NCBI GenBank assembly: GCA_037954665.1
Contig: JBBMOL010000065.1
Coordinates: 1,178,001-1,242,000 of the forward strand
Direction of reading: 5' to 3'
Length of the DNA stretch: 64,000 bases
DNA from: Laguncularia racemosa
Lineage: Eukaryota > Streptophyta > Magnoliopsida > Myrtales > Combretaceae
The notes beneath the pieces are model-generated. The model was not told the origin of the DNA, ran no database searches, and saw only the letters and a list, made by a program, of their open reading frames with translations. Positions within the stretch are counted from its first letter, which is position 1; every line of letters begins with the position of its first letter. This document shows positions 46,301 to 58,300 of the stretch, piece after piece. Made by a program: the position numbers and the translations under genes.

Positions 46301-49300
46301 CTGCAGGGTTATTGAGTAAAGATTTTGGATTTACAATGTACTCGTTCCATTGAGACATGTTTTATCTGCATGGAAGTAATTGGTTAAGTCTAATTTGCAC
46401 CATAAAGTGGCTTAAAAGTAGTTTTGGTGGGATTTGAACATTGGCCACATGCAATTTATAATGAGAGTTCCAAGAAAATCAGTAGATTTAATCTTGGAGT
46501 TCTTTCTCTTGCTGTTGTCCATATTTGATGATTATTTGTTAAATGCAGAATTTACTGAAAAAGTTCCATAAGGGGCCTCCTAAAGTTAGGACTCAGGTAC
46601 TTCACAAAAGTCTTCTCTTATTTGTCCCATATTTTATACCAGCAAGAAGGTATTAAAAGGAATATTTTCGAACTGTAGATTAGCATTGCAGTAGCGGCCT
46701 TGGCTGTACATGTCTCAACAGAAGATTGGGGTGATGGTGGTATCGTGAATTGGCTTAAGGATGAGATGACTTCTCATCCTGAATATGTGCCAGGATTCTT
46801 AGAGTTGCTTGAAGTGCTGCCAGAGGTATATTCAAACTTGTTGCTCGAATTGTTTCTTCTATTGCTTTTACTTCAAATGGTGATAACTCATCAGCCATGT
46901 TTATTATGCTTGTCACCTGTGTGTATGTGAGAAAGGTTTGTCGTTCCTGCATTTAGTTAGTTTAGCTAGCTTTGGCTGTTGTGAAACTTACTTGTACTAA
47001 ACAAAAGATAAATAAATTTTGCTTCTATATTGATGTACATCTTAGGATCTCTTTTTCGTCCCTCCTTGTTGAAAGGCATTTCTTTTTTCTTGAAGAAAAA
47101 TTTTGTGTTATAATGACGTTGGGTGCTTAGTGGGATCTATGACTATAGGCAAACACTCCTATAAGATTTCTATGGGGTAATCTACTTAGTCAAATGTAAT
47201 AGAAGTGTCCTCTTGTTTCTTATGGCTCTGGTAGAGCAAATGTGGTATTCAGAAGTCACTATGATATATTTATAATGAAGTGCTATGTGACCTGTTTGTG
47301 CTGGTCTCATGGTTTTTTCAGTATAAAAAATATTCTCTTTTCCAATAGACACATCTTGGGAAATGGTTCTTGAGATTTGCTTCTGAGCATTTGCTTTGAA
47401 AGGATGTCATTTTAGCGAGGTATGAAACTGGGGACTTTGGATGGTGTTGTGATGAGGTTACATTGTCCCATGAAGTTATGGTTCACGGAAACATGGATGG
47501 TGTTTGTTAGTGGAAGAATGTGGGGGTTGGGATGATTTTTTGAGGCATATATCTTCGAAGGTTTGTTCAGAAAACCATGTGAGATTCTGGCTAGTTCTGT
47601 GGTGTGCTAGTCGGCTTTTGAAGTATTGCATTTTTACTTTGTTTGAATGTTTTGCATATTGTGTGCATGTGTTTCTAGTTAATCTAAGTATTAGGCGGAA
47701 TAATATCTCCTGGAGTCCTATCTTTTGACCTTACTTAAATTGGCAGATACTATATGCTTGACAAGTCTTTTTGTCATCTCAGTAATATGCTAATATTTTT
47801 TCTAGTGTTGGGGATGATCAGATTTTGTGGAGGCATTCTAGGAAGAACATTTTCTATTTGAAATCCTTCTACATCATGCAGATTAGCACCTCATCATTAT
47901 GTTTTACTGCTAAAGCGATCTTTTTTTTTTTTTTTTTTTTTTTTTGCATTGTGTGTTTTAATGAATTCCAACTATCGATTTTCTTGAAAAGAGGATATTC
48001 CACTTGGCTCGTTGTTGTTGTAAATGCAGAGTTTCTATAGCAAGCGCAGATAGAAACTGCAGGGCTTCTTTGGAATTTTCTGTTGGTACCCTCTTATGTT
48101 CCTTTGATCATGCAGTCCACTTTCTTACGGATTTTTCCTTACTAGAAGTATTTACACCATCAGAACCTAATTGAGAAATCTTAGCTTTTAATTCTCATTG
48201 CAATCTTTGGTGCTTATTGTTATGACTCCACTTGGAGTCAAGCTTGTTTGATGTATTTTTTCTGTTACTTAGTGTGTTTTTAATTGGTTAGCTAGCCTAT
48301 AAATAAGTCTTAGGATATTAGTTAGAAATAGACCAGAAACTTGTTAGTTTGTTTTGGAGAGAATTTGGAGAGCAGCTTGCTCTTAGAGTTGTCAACTCTT
48401 GACAACTATTATATCTTTTCTTCTTTAATCAATAAAATTCCCCCTTTTTGCCCTAATTTCTGTTTAAAGTTTCAATTCTTTTCCGTTGTCAAACCCTAGG
48501 CATAACAATTTTGGCACCATTTGTGGTTTCTTCCACCAAAAATGACTCGTATGGATGATTGCGTCCACTCTTAAATAATCATTGCAACATCTCTAGGAGG
48601 AAATGAGGACTTTCGTTGCTGATCTTCAATTACAACTTACAGATCTATATCGTCAGAGCTCTGACCAAAGTTTTGATATGGTTCATCTTTTGGCTGCTCA
48701 TGATGAACAGTTTTCTGTTTTTAAGGGGGCTCAACAAGATCTATGTATAAAATGTCGAAGCTCTTAGATGTTTTTTCTATTGATTGAAAACTCTATACTG
48801 ATTAATTACCCAAAAAACTCTATACTGATTGAATCGGAGTTCGTTTGTCGTCACCGGATTCCGATGTTCTGAAAAATGACCGCATTGATCTCAGACTCAT
48901 CAGCGTTCTCCACGTTGATCTCAATTGTGCGACCTCCAGAAGTTGTGTTGTTGTGGTTATCGATGTTCTCCTTTGTGCACAGGTCAGTCGTTGCACCATT
49001 TGTCCTTTTGTTGGCGACCTCCGACTTCTGACCATGTTTCTGGTTGAGCTAGGGTTTCAGACCGTACTTTAGGTTGAGTTAGGGTTTCCAACCCTGTTTC
49101 TGCTCAAGCTTGGGTTTCTGTTTGTGCAACTTGTTCTTTTCCTGTTCAAGCTAGAGTTCTGGCTAGTACTTTTAGTTGGCATGATCATGACCTTGGTTCT
49201 TCTCATTGCTAGTGACTAGCTTTTTCTAATCATGAGAACACTATTGGTTGTTCGGTTGAAGATTCTCTTGGTGATGCCGATCAATGTAGTTCTAGTTCAT

Positions 49301-52300
49301 GTAGAGGTGATAACTCTGTTTTTTGTCACTTCAGTGATGGTTCTGGTAGTCGCAGTCTAGATGTTTGACGAAATGTTCAAGTTACAGACCTCCCCAATAC
49401 TAAATTTGCATGTGGTGATAGTTTTGTTGAAGCTTCCACAGGTCTTAATTCCTCTTTACATGGTTTGGTTGCAGTTCATATTGGTGATAAGGCTCTCTAT
49501 AGTTTGACTGAGGATAAATCTGCAATAGAGTACTTTAACTCCAATTCAGGTGTTGCTAGCACTGAATTCTCCGTTCATGTTGATGAAGTAGGGTTTACTG
49601 TCAATGAAGTAGGAGTTAGCAGAGACAAAGTTGAAGGAGGGCATGGTTCTCTGAAGCCAACCGCTTTGATGTTACCTAATAACAGTGTTTTGGATGATCT
49701 GTGTGACTTTTCTCATCTTCAACAGTGTGCTGGCCTTTCTCCTTTCAGGCCCACAGTTGATGCCACAGCCAACTGTTTTTGTTGAACAAGAGTCACCAAA
49801 ACCATCAAAGGATGTCTTTGAGGCTGCACTCAACCTACCACAAGTCTTCTCCTCCAGTCTAACTTCTAAATTACTTGCAGCAGTTGAAGTTTGGCCATAC
49901 AAGCAGTTGCAAGAGATCTTTGTTGCGACATCTCTTTCCACTAATTCTTGGAAGATCAGTGCTGGCGATTTTCACCAGAATTTGCTTATAACCTTTCTGC
50001 CTATTCTTGATGGTTCAAATCTATATATCATCTACAGTTATGGCCATGCTTTGGTCTTCCATTTCACTTGTTTTAATCTGGGATACATAAACAATGCATC
50101 TGAATTTCCAAGTTTTGTTCGTCTCGTTTTTAATAGTGGAGGTCTGGGTCTATGGGTTTATGGGACTTCAATACATTTACTTGCCTTGAGGACAAGGCGA
50201 TTTAGAGGGGGAGGCATTGTTATGGCTCCACTTGGAGTCAAGCTTGTTTGTTGTGTTTTTTCTGTTACTTAGTGTATTTATAATTGGTTAGCTAGCCCAT
50301 AAATAAGCCTTAGGATATTAATTAGGAGTAGACCAGAAACTTGTTAGTTTGTTTTTATTCTCTCTGAGAGAATTTGGAGAGCAGCTTGCTCTTGAAGTTG
50401 TCAACTCTTGACAACTATTGTATCTTTTTCTTCCTTAATCAATAAAAATCCCTCCTTTTGCCTTAATTTCAGTTTAAAGTTTCAATCCTTTTCCCTTGTT
50501 GAACCCTAGGCATAACACTTACGGTGGAATCGGATAGACATATTTTTGAAGGAAATGAATCCACCGTTCTGGGGACTTTTAAAATTTGTTAATGTCTTTT
50601 GAGTCTCTGTACTGATTGTTGATTGACTTGTTTATTTCTTTTTTTTTCCTGTTCTTGTATATACCTTTTATACACAATTTTTTTTTCAAAAAATTTTATT
50701 TACTCATCCAAAGGTAAAAAAAAGGATCAATGCAATTTTTTTAACTGGATAATATTTCTGCTATCTGTCAATGCAAAAAACTGTTCCATTCACGGAATAT
50801 AATCTTCTTTTGTGTGCAAGTTTTGGTCATATGCCCATACTGGCCTAGCATGTTGTCATGATTCCCTTTTTGTTGGAGATACAAAGTAATTGCCTGGTGG
50901 CAGAAGTTTCTGATGCAATGCCTAAACAATGAGAAGATTTATATTGAATTAAATTGGTTGACTTTTTGTCTAATGGAAATATTTTGCAATTGCCAGCCTT
51001 GATTGTTCATGGATTTTGCTATCAGAATTAGGTAACATGAAAACAAGCAGTTGAGAGAAATAATAGATGTGGTGACAATACAGGACTCTGGTTCGAATTT
51101 TACCTACCTGTGGCTTGAGATTGAAGTCTTCTGGAGTCACAACTATTTTGAAACTTTACAGTCAAATGTGTATATGAAATTAGTATCAGTTGAATAACAT
51201 AGATTACTTGTGTGCATTAAACTGCTTCTAGCTTATCATTTTCTGTGAGGTGATATCTAGTGTTGTACCTGCAAGTGCGTTCGTGCTTGGCAGGGTCTGG
51301 AAAGTGCTCACAAAGTCCAAGCTATTGCCAGATAGATGTATGGTAAATTGATGCCTGCTGCTTATTGTACTCTACCAGGAAGTTTTCAACTACAAGATAG
51401 CTGCTCGGCCAGAAAGACGAAGGCAATTTGGAAAGGAGCTTACTTCTCAGATGGAAGTTGCTTTAAATGTTTTGACAGCTTGTTTGAACATCAATGAACT
51501 TAAGGAGCAGGTTCAGCATATCTTCCCTTGTTTTCCTTTGCCGTGGTGATATGGACATGCTGGGTCAATTGCGACAATTTTTGCTTGTTAAAATTTCTAG
51601 AGTGGCAATGTTCATGAAATGATCTCCAATGGTTTCTTCTACATGTATGTCATGCACCAATTTTCTGAAAAATGAATAATCTTTGCTATCATTTTACTTG
51701 TACAATTTCACCTGCATGTTCTATCCATAGAAACATGCTTGTGTAGCACACTTCAATTTGCTAAATTGCCAGACAGTCTTTTGGTTGGAGTCATTTGGAG
51801 GGAAGTGACTGGAGAGGGACTTTAGACCCTTGCTTACAAGTTCTTTCATGAGGGAAGGGTAGAAATTTGAGGAGATAGTGAGTTTTTCTTATTTTCATCT
51901 CAACTCAACATTTAATTCAATAAAAGTGGAGGGATTTGGAGGAATTTGAGATGATCTCCACCTAATAAGATTGCATTCTTTTTTGGGTAATGAATAAGAA
52001 TACTTTTACATTCATGTCCTTCTAAATTCTGTATACTCAATTACACGTCTTCTTTCAGTTGCAGATGCTAATACAAAAATAAAAAACAACAAACTGATGC
52101 TTGTTTATTGTGAAAAGAAGAGGAGACATCTTATTATCTAGTGCATGAAGCACATAATTTTTTTCCCCTTTTCCTTTTTCCCTTGCAATGTCACTATGTG
52201 TTAAAGCCATTTGAAGTCATATCAGCGTAATTGTTGTATATACTACATATTATGATGTTTTCTTTTCCTCACTATAATATATAATATATGTGTGTTTTTT

Positions 52301-55300
52301 TGGAGTTATCAATATATATACTACCTGTTTATGATGAATGCTAATTTAGGTTTTCGTATATTTTACATAACCAACACAAGTTGATGCATTTCATATACTA
52401 TGGAAAAAGTAAAATTATCATTTATTAGTTAATGCAATATATACTCTTAGCATTTATTTAAAGCAATCTGTAGAAATATCTCTCAATATATTTTCTTGGA
52501 AAAGACATCATTGTGATCCTAAACCTTTGTATTTTCTGTAATCAAGTCTAAATCTCTTGGCATCTATATTATTTAGAGGGTAAAGAGGGAGTTTGGTGTA
52601 AGACATAGAACTACTAGATTAACCACTTCCTCCCCTAAGAGGAAAAAAAGTCCTATAACTTTTTAAAATGTTCTCGGTGGGCATAAAAGTTAAATCCCTT
52701 CCTGCATTTGTTATAATGTGGAATGGCATTTTAAAAAAATTTTCACCTAAATTGTTTTTTTTTTATCCTTCCCTACCCCTTACTGGGGGCAAAAGGATGA
52801 AACTTGATTCACATAGCCGATCCAACTTAGAGGGAATAAGGCTTGGGTGTTATTTTATTGGGAAAAAAATAAGTGGAGATGTGGTTATGGAAGAATCAAA
52901 AGGGCCTTAGTCTACTCATGATAATTTAGTATTTTCTTTAAGGCATTAAGTCAATATTTTAATCTTTCTCCCTTCATCTTTATCTTTATCTTTATTTTTT
53001 TTTAATTATATATTTTCCACCAATGTTTTCAGGTTCTTGAAGCCTTTGCATCTTGGTTGCGGCTAAGACATGGGTAAGAGTTTGTTCTGTCCAGATGCTT
53101 GTGTTGATTTGAGATAGTTTGTGAACTGTTTCATGAGATCCTTCTATCTCTTACTTGAAGAGTGCGTGAAAGTTTAGTTGAACTTGATTATCTCTTCATT
53201 ATCAGCAATTATCAGATGCTATCTTAGGTTATGCATACAGGACATCTTGTACATAATTACGCTAATGCTCTTTGTACAGTTTTAGCATTGATTTTTGGAC
53301 CTTCAAGGATTTCTGTATAAGGCTACTAATATATACTGGCTATCCTTCTTCTTTACATAAATTTGCTAAAGCTTCTTTACATAAATCTGCTAAAGTAAGT
53401 TACATGAAAAAATTATTTGAGCTGTTTTTGTCCTCCTTTCAGGCTATCTGGATCCCTGCTTGCTTCTCATCCATTGGTACTTACCGCTCTCTCAAGTTTG
53501 AATCCGGATCCCCTTTCAGAAGCATCTGTAAATGGTATTATTTTCTATACAAGCTTCTAATGGATGAACATTTTTACTAGCCCGTTTTAATCAATTCTTA
53601 TCAACACAAACTTGAATAATGGAATTTTCTTTTGTTTATTTTCTAAGTGAAGCTGTCAGCACTTGCCATCAGCTGTATGTGAAAATTAGTCTCTTAGGCT
53701 GCAAAATGTAGAATTTTGGAGGCGTTACTATATTGCCATAATGGCTGTTGCAGTCCAAAACAATTTCTAGATGTCACATCACACTAGGGTAATACTGCCA
53801 AAAGAACAAAGATGTTATACTGTGCTCCTGAATTTATGTGAAGTGGGTAGATGAATTTGGAAAGCAAATGGAGTTGGGCTAGGAACTTTTCAACAGTTGT
53901 CTTCCCTTATCACTCAAATTCCCCATGTATGAATTGTGATTTACAATGTGGATTCTTTGCAGTTTGTGCATAATGCATAAAGTGATTTGGTACCATCCAA
54001 TGTGCTGGGAAAGGCTTGCTCTCGGCCATCTATTTTATTACATAGAGATGTCCTTTGCTTGTCATCTCCACTTGGAACATGCAAGATGATGCATGAGGAT
54101 TGAATTTTTCGCTTTAATTAATGGATATCCCTGCACTTCTTTGTGGCTTATTGGTCCTACTGAGGAGTTAAGTATTTTTGTAATTTTAGCAGGAATATTC
54201 CAATTGCTTTTCACTCTTTTGTAGATGGATATTTCACTGTCTTATTGAAGTCCCTTGTTGCATGCAGAAGCATAAGATGCTATGAAAACATTAGATTGTG
54301 ATGTTTAATATCTACACCATTTGGCTGATTTCATCCATCAGCAAATCCTTCATAATTTCTAACCTTGCATGTATGCACAGTTGTTTCAGAGTTGATTCAC
54401 TACTCAGCAGCAGTAACTTCTGGTGGTCTTGCTGTTCAAATGCCCTTAATTCAAGTTATTGTGCCTCAAGTAATGAGTTTAAAGGCACATTTAAGGGATT
54501 CCTCAATGGTAAGTTCATAGAGTTCCAGGATTTGCATGTTACAGCATGCCAGATGACCCCACAAAAAAAATATAGGGGCCCAGGACCATTATTAAAAGTT
54601 CATTTTTTGTGAACCCACATTTTATTAGCATAGCACTTGTCCTTTTGATTATAGATGGAACATGACAAGGCTGCATATTGGTCCTTTGCTTATTTTATAT
54701 TGGAAGTAGTCATAAAGTGGGGTGCATTTTGCTTGTTAGTACTTGCAGAATGTGAGATTATGAATTATATGTATCTAGCTAGAGAATGTGGATTCAATGT
54801 TTTAAACTGTTTGAGCTATATTATTATTTGGCAGTTTTTGTCTACAATTCGTCTAATTTCATGTCTTAATTTGTGGCTTGTGGCTATTTATTTCTTACTA
54901 AATATTGTTTCGCAGCTTTCCATTTCTAGAGTCTATGGCTGAAAAATGTAACTGCTATTGTACCTGCTATTCCTTTTTTTTTTCCTCCTAAACGTGTGTA
55001 GATATTTTAAGGACCTTTAGCTCTCGTCTTCATGTTTATATGATTATGATATCTTGATGTGTCAATTGGGTTATATTATAGAAAAGGATATTAACCGACC
55101 TAGGTTGTTTGATATTAGGGAATTGATTCTTTTGCTACTTTGTGATTGGCATGGAGTTTGGAAGCTACACTTGTGTGAAATCTCCTTTTTTTCCCTTCTC
55201 ACCTTTGTTCTTGGTTTTGTTGATAATTCTTTTCATCATCATTTCTGCCATTTTAGATAATGTTTAATTTCCTTAAATTTGAAATTGAAATTATTTTCTA

Positions 55301-58300
55301 AAATTGCTACTTTCCATTTGAAAAAAAATTCTATGTGATATTTGTGGTTCCAGGATGATGAGGATGTGAAAGCCATTGCTCGATTGTTTGCGGACATGGG
55401 AGATTCATATGTTGACCTGATAGCAACAGGTAAATGCACCGATGTGCATAGAGAGATTTCTTTTTTTTGGTCCACAGCTTGTTTCTTACTTTTGATTGGT
55501 GTTTTTTGGCTCCTGTAACATTTAAGCCTGTTGCATCTTGATGGTTATTTTGATGAGACACTCACTTCCTTCAATATCCTGTTCAGTGTTTGCTTGTTTC
55601 GATCCTAATTTTTTCTTAATTGATTAGGTTCAAATGAATCGATGCTGATAGTGCAAGCACTCTTGGAAGTTGCTTCTCACCCGGAATATGACATTGCTTC
55701 TATGACTTTTAATTTCTGGCATAATCTTCAAGTTCACTTGACGAGGAGGTGATATTTTTGATTGATATTTCTGGCATAATCTTCAACTTTTAATTGGTTC
55801 ATTATTGATTTGGCCGAACTTTGGAAGCTTCTCTCAATGTTATGATTTCTGGCTTTCATAGGGATTCTTATACTTCATTACCAAATGAAGAAGCCATTGA
55901 AGCGGAAAGGAATCGCAGGCTACAGATTTTTGTGCCAGCATTTGAATCACTTGTTTCCTTGGTAAGTTTTCTGGTTAGAATATTTGGTAATCTAAATCTT
56001 GCAGCCTCAATTATGGAATCTTCTGAAATAGTTATCTGTGGTCTTAATATTTATAGCATTGTGGTTGCTATTGAGAGAAAATCAAGGTATACTGCCTTCC
56101 TAATTGCCTTTATTTCTGGAGGGATTTTGTCATTACAATATTGGTTAGGTTTCAATTTGTTGACCACTTTTCAAGAATTTTCTCCCTGTATTAAAATTTA
56201 TATGGGCCTTGAAAGGGATTTACCTGTGAATACATCTCTTTTGCACGTTGCTGAAGGTTCATATTCTTGTCAGAGGAGTGCATTAGAACTTTTTGGTTTC
56301 TTTGAACAGGTTAGTTTCCGGGTTCAATATCCCCGAGATTATCAAGATCTTTCACGGGAGGACCTCAGAGAATTCAAACAGACGAGATATGGTAATTATA
56401 AGTCAGAAGCTCCCAATCCTCCATTTTAGGTTTAGAGTTTCTCACTGTTTGAGCACATGGAGAATATTCATTCAAGATAGCTTAATTTATATTGTAATTG
56501 GTTCCATGTAACTTCAGAAGTTAACTGGATTGTGGAGTTGTTGCAATTGGTGCATGATTTGAAGTTCCGTTAAAGTGGGAAAAAATATATGCTATATGAG
56601 AACACAAAGTTATGAGGAGTTAGGGAACCATTGAAAAGAGTTTGGAGGTGTGGACTGACTTTTTTTAAAGACTCCATGATGGAATTCATGCTTTACTTCA
56701 CATGCCTTTCAAAGACTTGGAGGTTCTCAAAATTTTTTTGGATAATTAGGAGGATCTCAAAATTTCTAGTGTTGTTGGAAACGTTGGATTAAGGAAAGGC
56801 TATCCTATTGAGAATTTTTGATAATATTCTCCACTATCCAATTATCTTGTTCTTCACTTATTCTCGCTTGTTTTGGTTGGGACTTGGCAGTCGCAATGAA
56901 AAAGGAATTGAATCTTAGCAAGGAAGTAAAAGAAAAGGATTGAAAAATATGATGAAAATGTTTGATTCAGGAGAAGCTTTCCTTTCTGAATGAATATTTC
57001 TTGATACTACCCTATGCTGTGTCTTTTTTACCCCTTATTTTCTTCTCATTGATGGAGAGCCAACTTTTTTCTAGATATAACTGTTTTGCCCTATCTTTCT
57101 TCATGTTTTTATACATCCAATTAAACATTCTTCTTTTAGGTATTCTCATTTTTAAGTAACTATCATGCTTTGTAGCCAATCTTAGCCCCATAAAGCATCA
57201 GTGGTCTTATATTTTGAAACTTTTCTTCATGCTTAAAGCAATATATAAACACATAAAATCTAGTCTCACTCCATTTTATTTATTCTAGTGGGATTCTATG
57301 AGCATCTCTCATTATTTCTGTCCATTTTTGGATAGACGGAACTGGAATCATAGCTTTGAGACCATTCTACTTGCATGGTTTTCCTGTATTACTTGCAATA
57401 GTATTTGCTTTGGTTGCATCAGGATAGTTTACTATCTTGTTAGACCGATGTTTAAAAATCTTCACTGCAAGAAGTATTCCTAGAAGCTTAGGTGGCCAGT
57501 GAACTTCTTTTAAGGCTGCAAAATCTCAGCAACCACAGGCAGGATTTCTTAAAAACTGGGTGCATTTTTTATGGAAATTGCAATAAGTATCTGTGTTCTT
57601 TTGTTGAGCTTATTAGATAGCAGATTGAGGCTTTCTGCCAGCCACATTCCCTGTTACATGACTCCTTTTGTGTGTTTTCAACGAAAGTGAAACTGGAGCT
57701 AGTTTGCATCAGTAGCTTTTCATAACAGTTTCTTTGATCATGTGTCTTCCCTTGATTCTGCTTCCATGATCTAAGCTGGCATCCCACTTGTGCTCATGAC
57801 TCTACAATATTGGCAGCTGTTGCGGATGCATTAATTGACGCAGCATCAATTTTAGGAGGTGACCATACACTCAAGATTCTGTACATGAAGCTTATGGAGG
57901 TCTGTAGTCTTTTACCTTCATGTTGAAGGTTTTACTTAAATGTTTGCCAATGTGGCAAATGACTATCATGCCTACTTCATATCGGTTTCTGAAGTGATAA
58001 TGGATTATTTCTTAAAGCATACTTGAATGAATATTGAAGGTTTACATAAATGTTTGTCAATGTGGCAAATGACCATTGTGCCTATTTTAATATTGGTTTC
58101 TGAAATGATAATCAATTTTTTGTTAAGGTGTGTTTTGTGCTCTTAATGAAGTTCTTCATGGAGCCATGTTGAATTGGTAGGAGGTGGTGTGAAGTGTGGG
58201 TCTGGATTTATGTGGATTTACAGTTTGGAGAAAACTGTTCTGAGTTACATCAGAAAGTATAAGATCTGTAATGACACCCTTTAGTTTGACATTCGAAATG

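Larger units (their letters stand above)
48218..50517 (+). mobile_element. Short non-autonomous LTR retrotransposon in intron 5
   Basis: Two direct repeats, 48218-48507 and 50218-50517, begin TGTTATG and end GGCATAACA, forming a short terminal palindrome typical of LTRs. Flanking pentamers are CTTAT (48213-48217) and CTTAC (50518-50522), a target duplication with one change. A purine tract TTTAGAGGGGGAGGCAT precedes the 3' LTR. A site reading TTTGGCACCATTTGTGG follows the 5' LTR, resembling the TTGGCGCCGTTTGTGG seen just inside many plant gypsy elements. The 1.7-kb interior has a short gag-like segment but no RT, RNase H or integrase, so movement would depend on proteins from another element. 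It lies in the sense orientation of MOS14. Confidence 0.88.
46826..51378 (+). other. MOS14 intron 5 (4.55 kb) containing an LTR element
   Basis: The intron runs from donor GTATATTC to acceptor TCTACCAG. It contains the LTR element at 48218-50517 and a run of 25 T at 47921-47945. Flanking parts (46826-48212 and 50523-51378) show only chance frames. Confidence 0.85.

Noticed and set aside
48820..49072. Overlapping frames on both strands in the intron 5 element
   Set aside because: Mutually overlapping, short and within non-autonomous element sequence; no domain similarity.
55821..56429. A 202-codon open frame that looks like an independent gene
   Set aside because: It is exon 12, intron 12 and exon 13 of MOS14 read continuously; the outer parts match the family and both splice sites are canonical.
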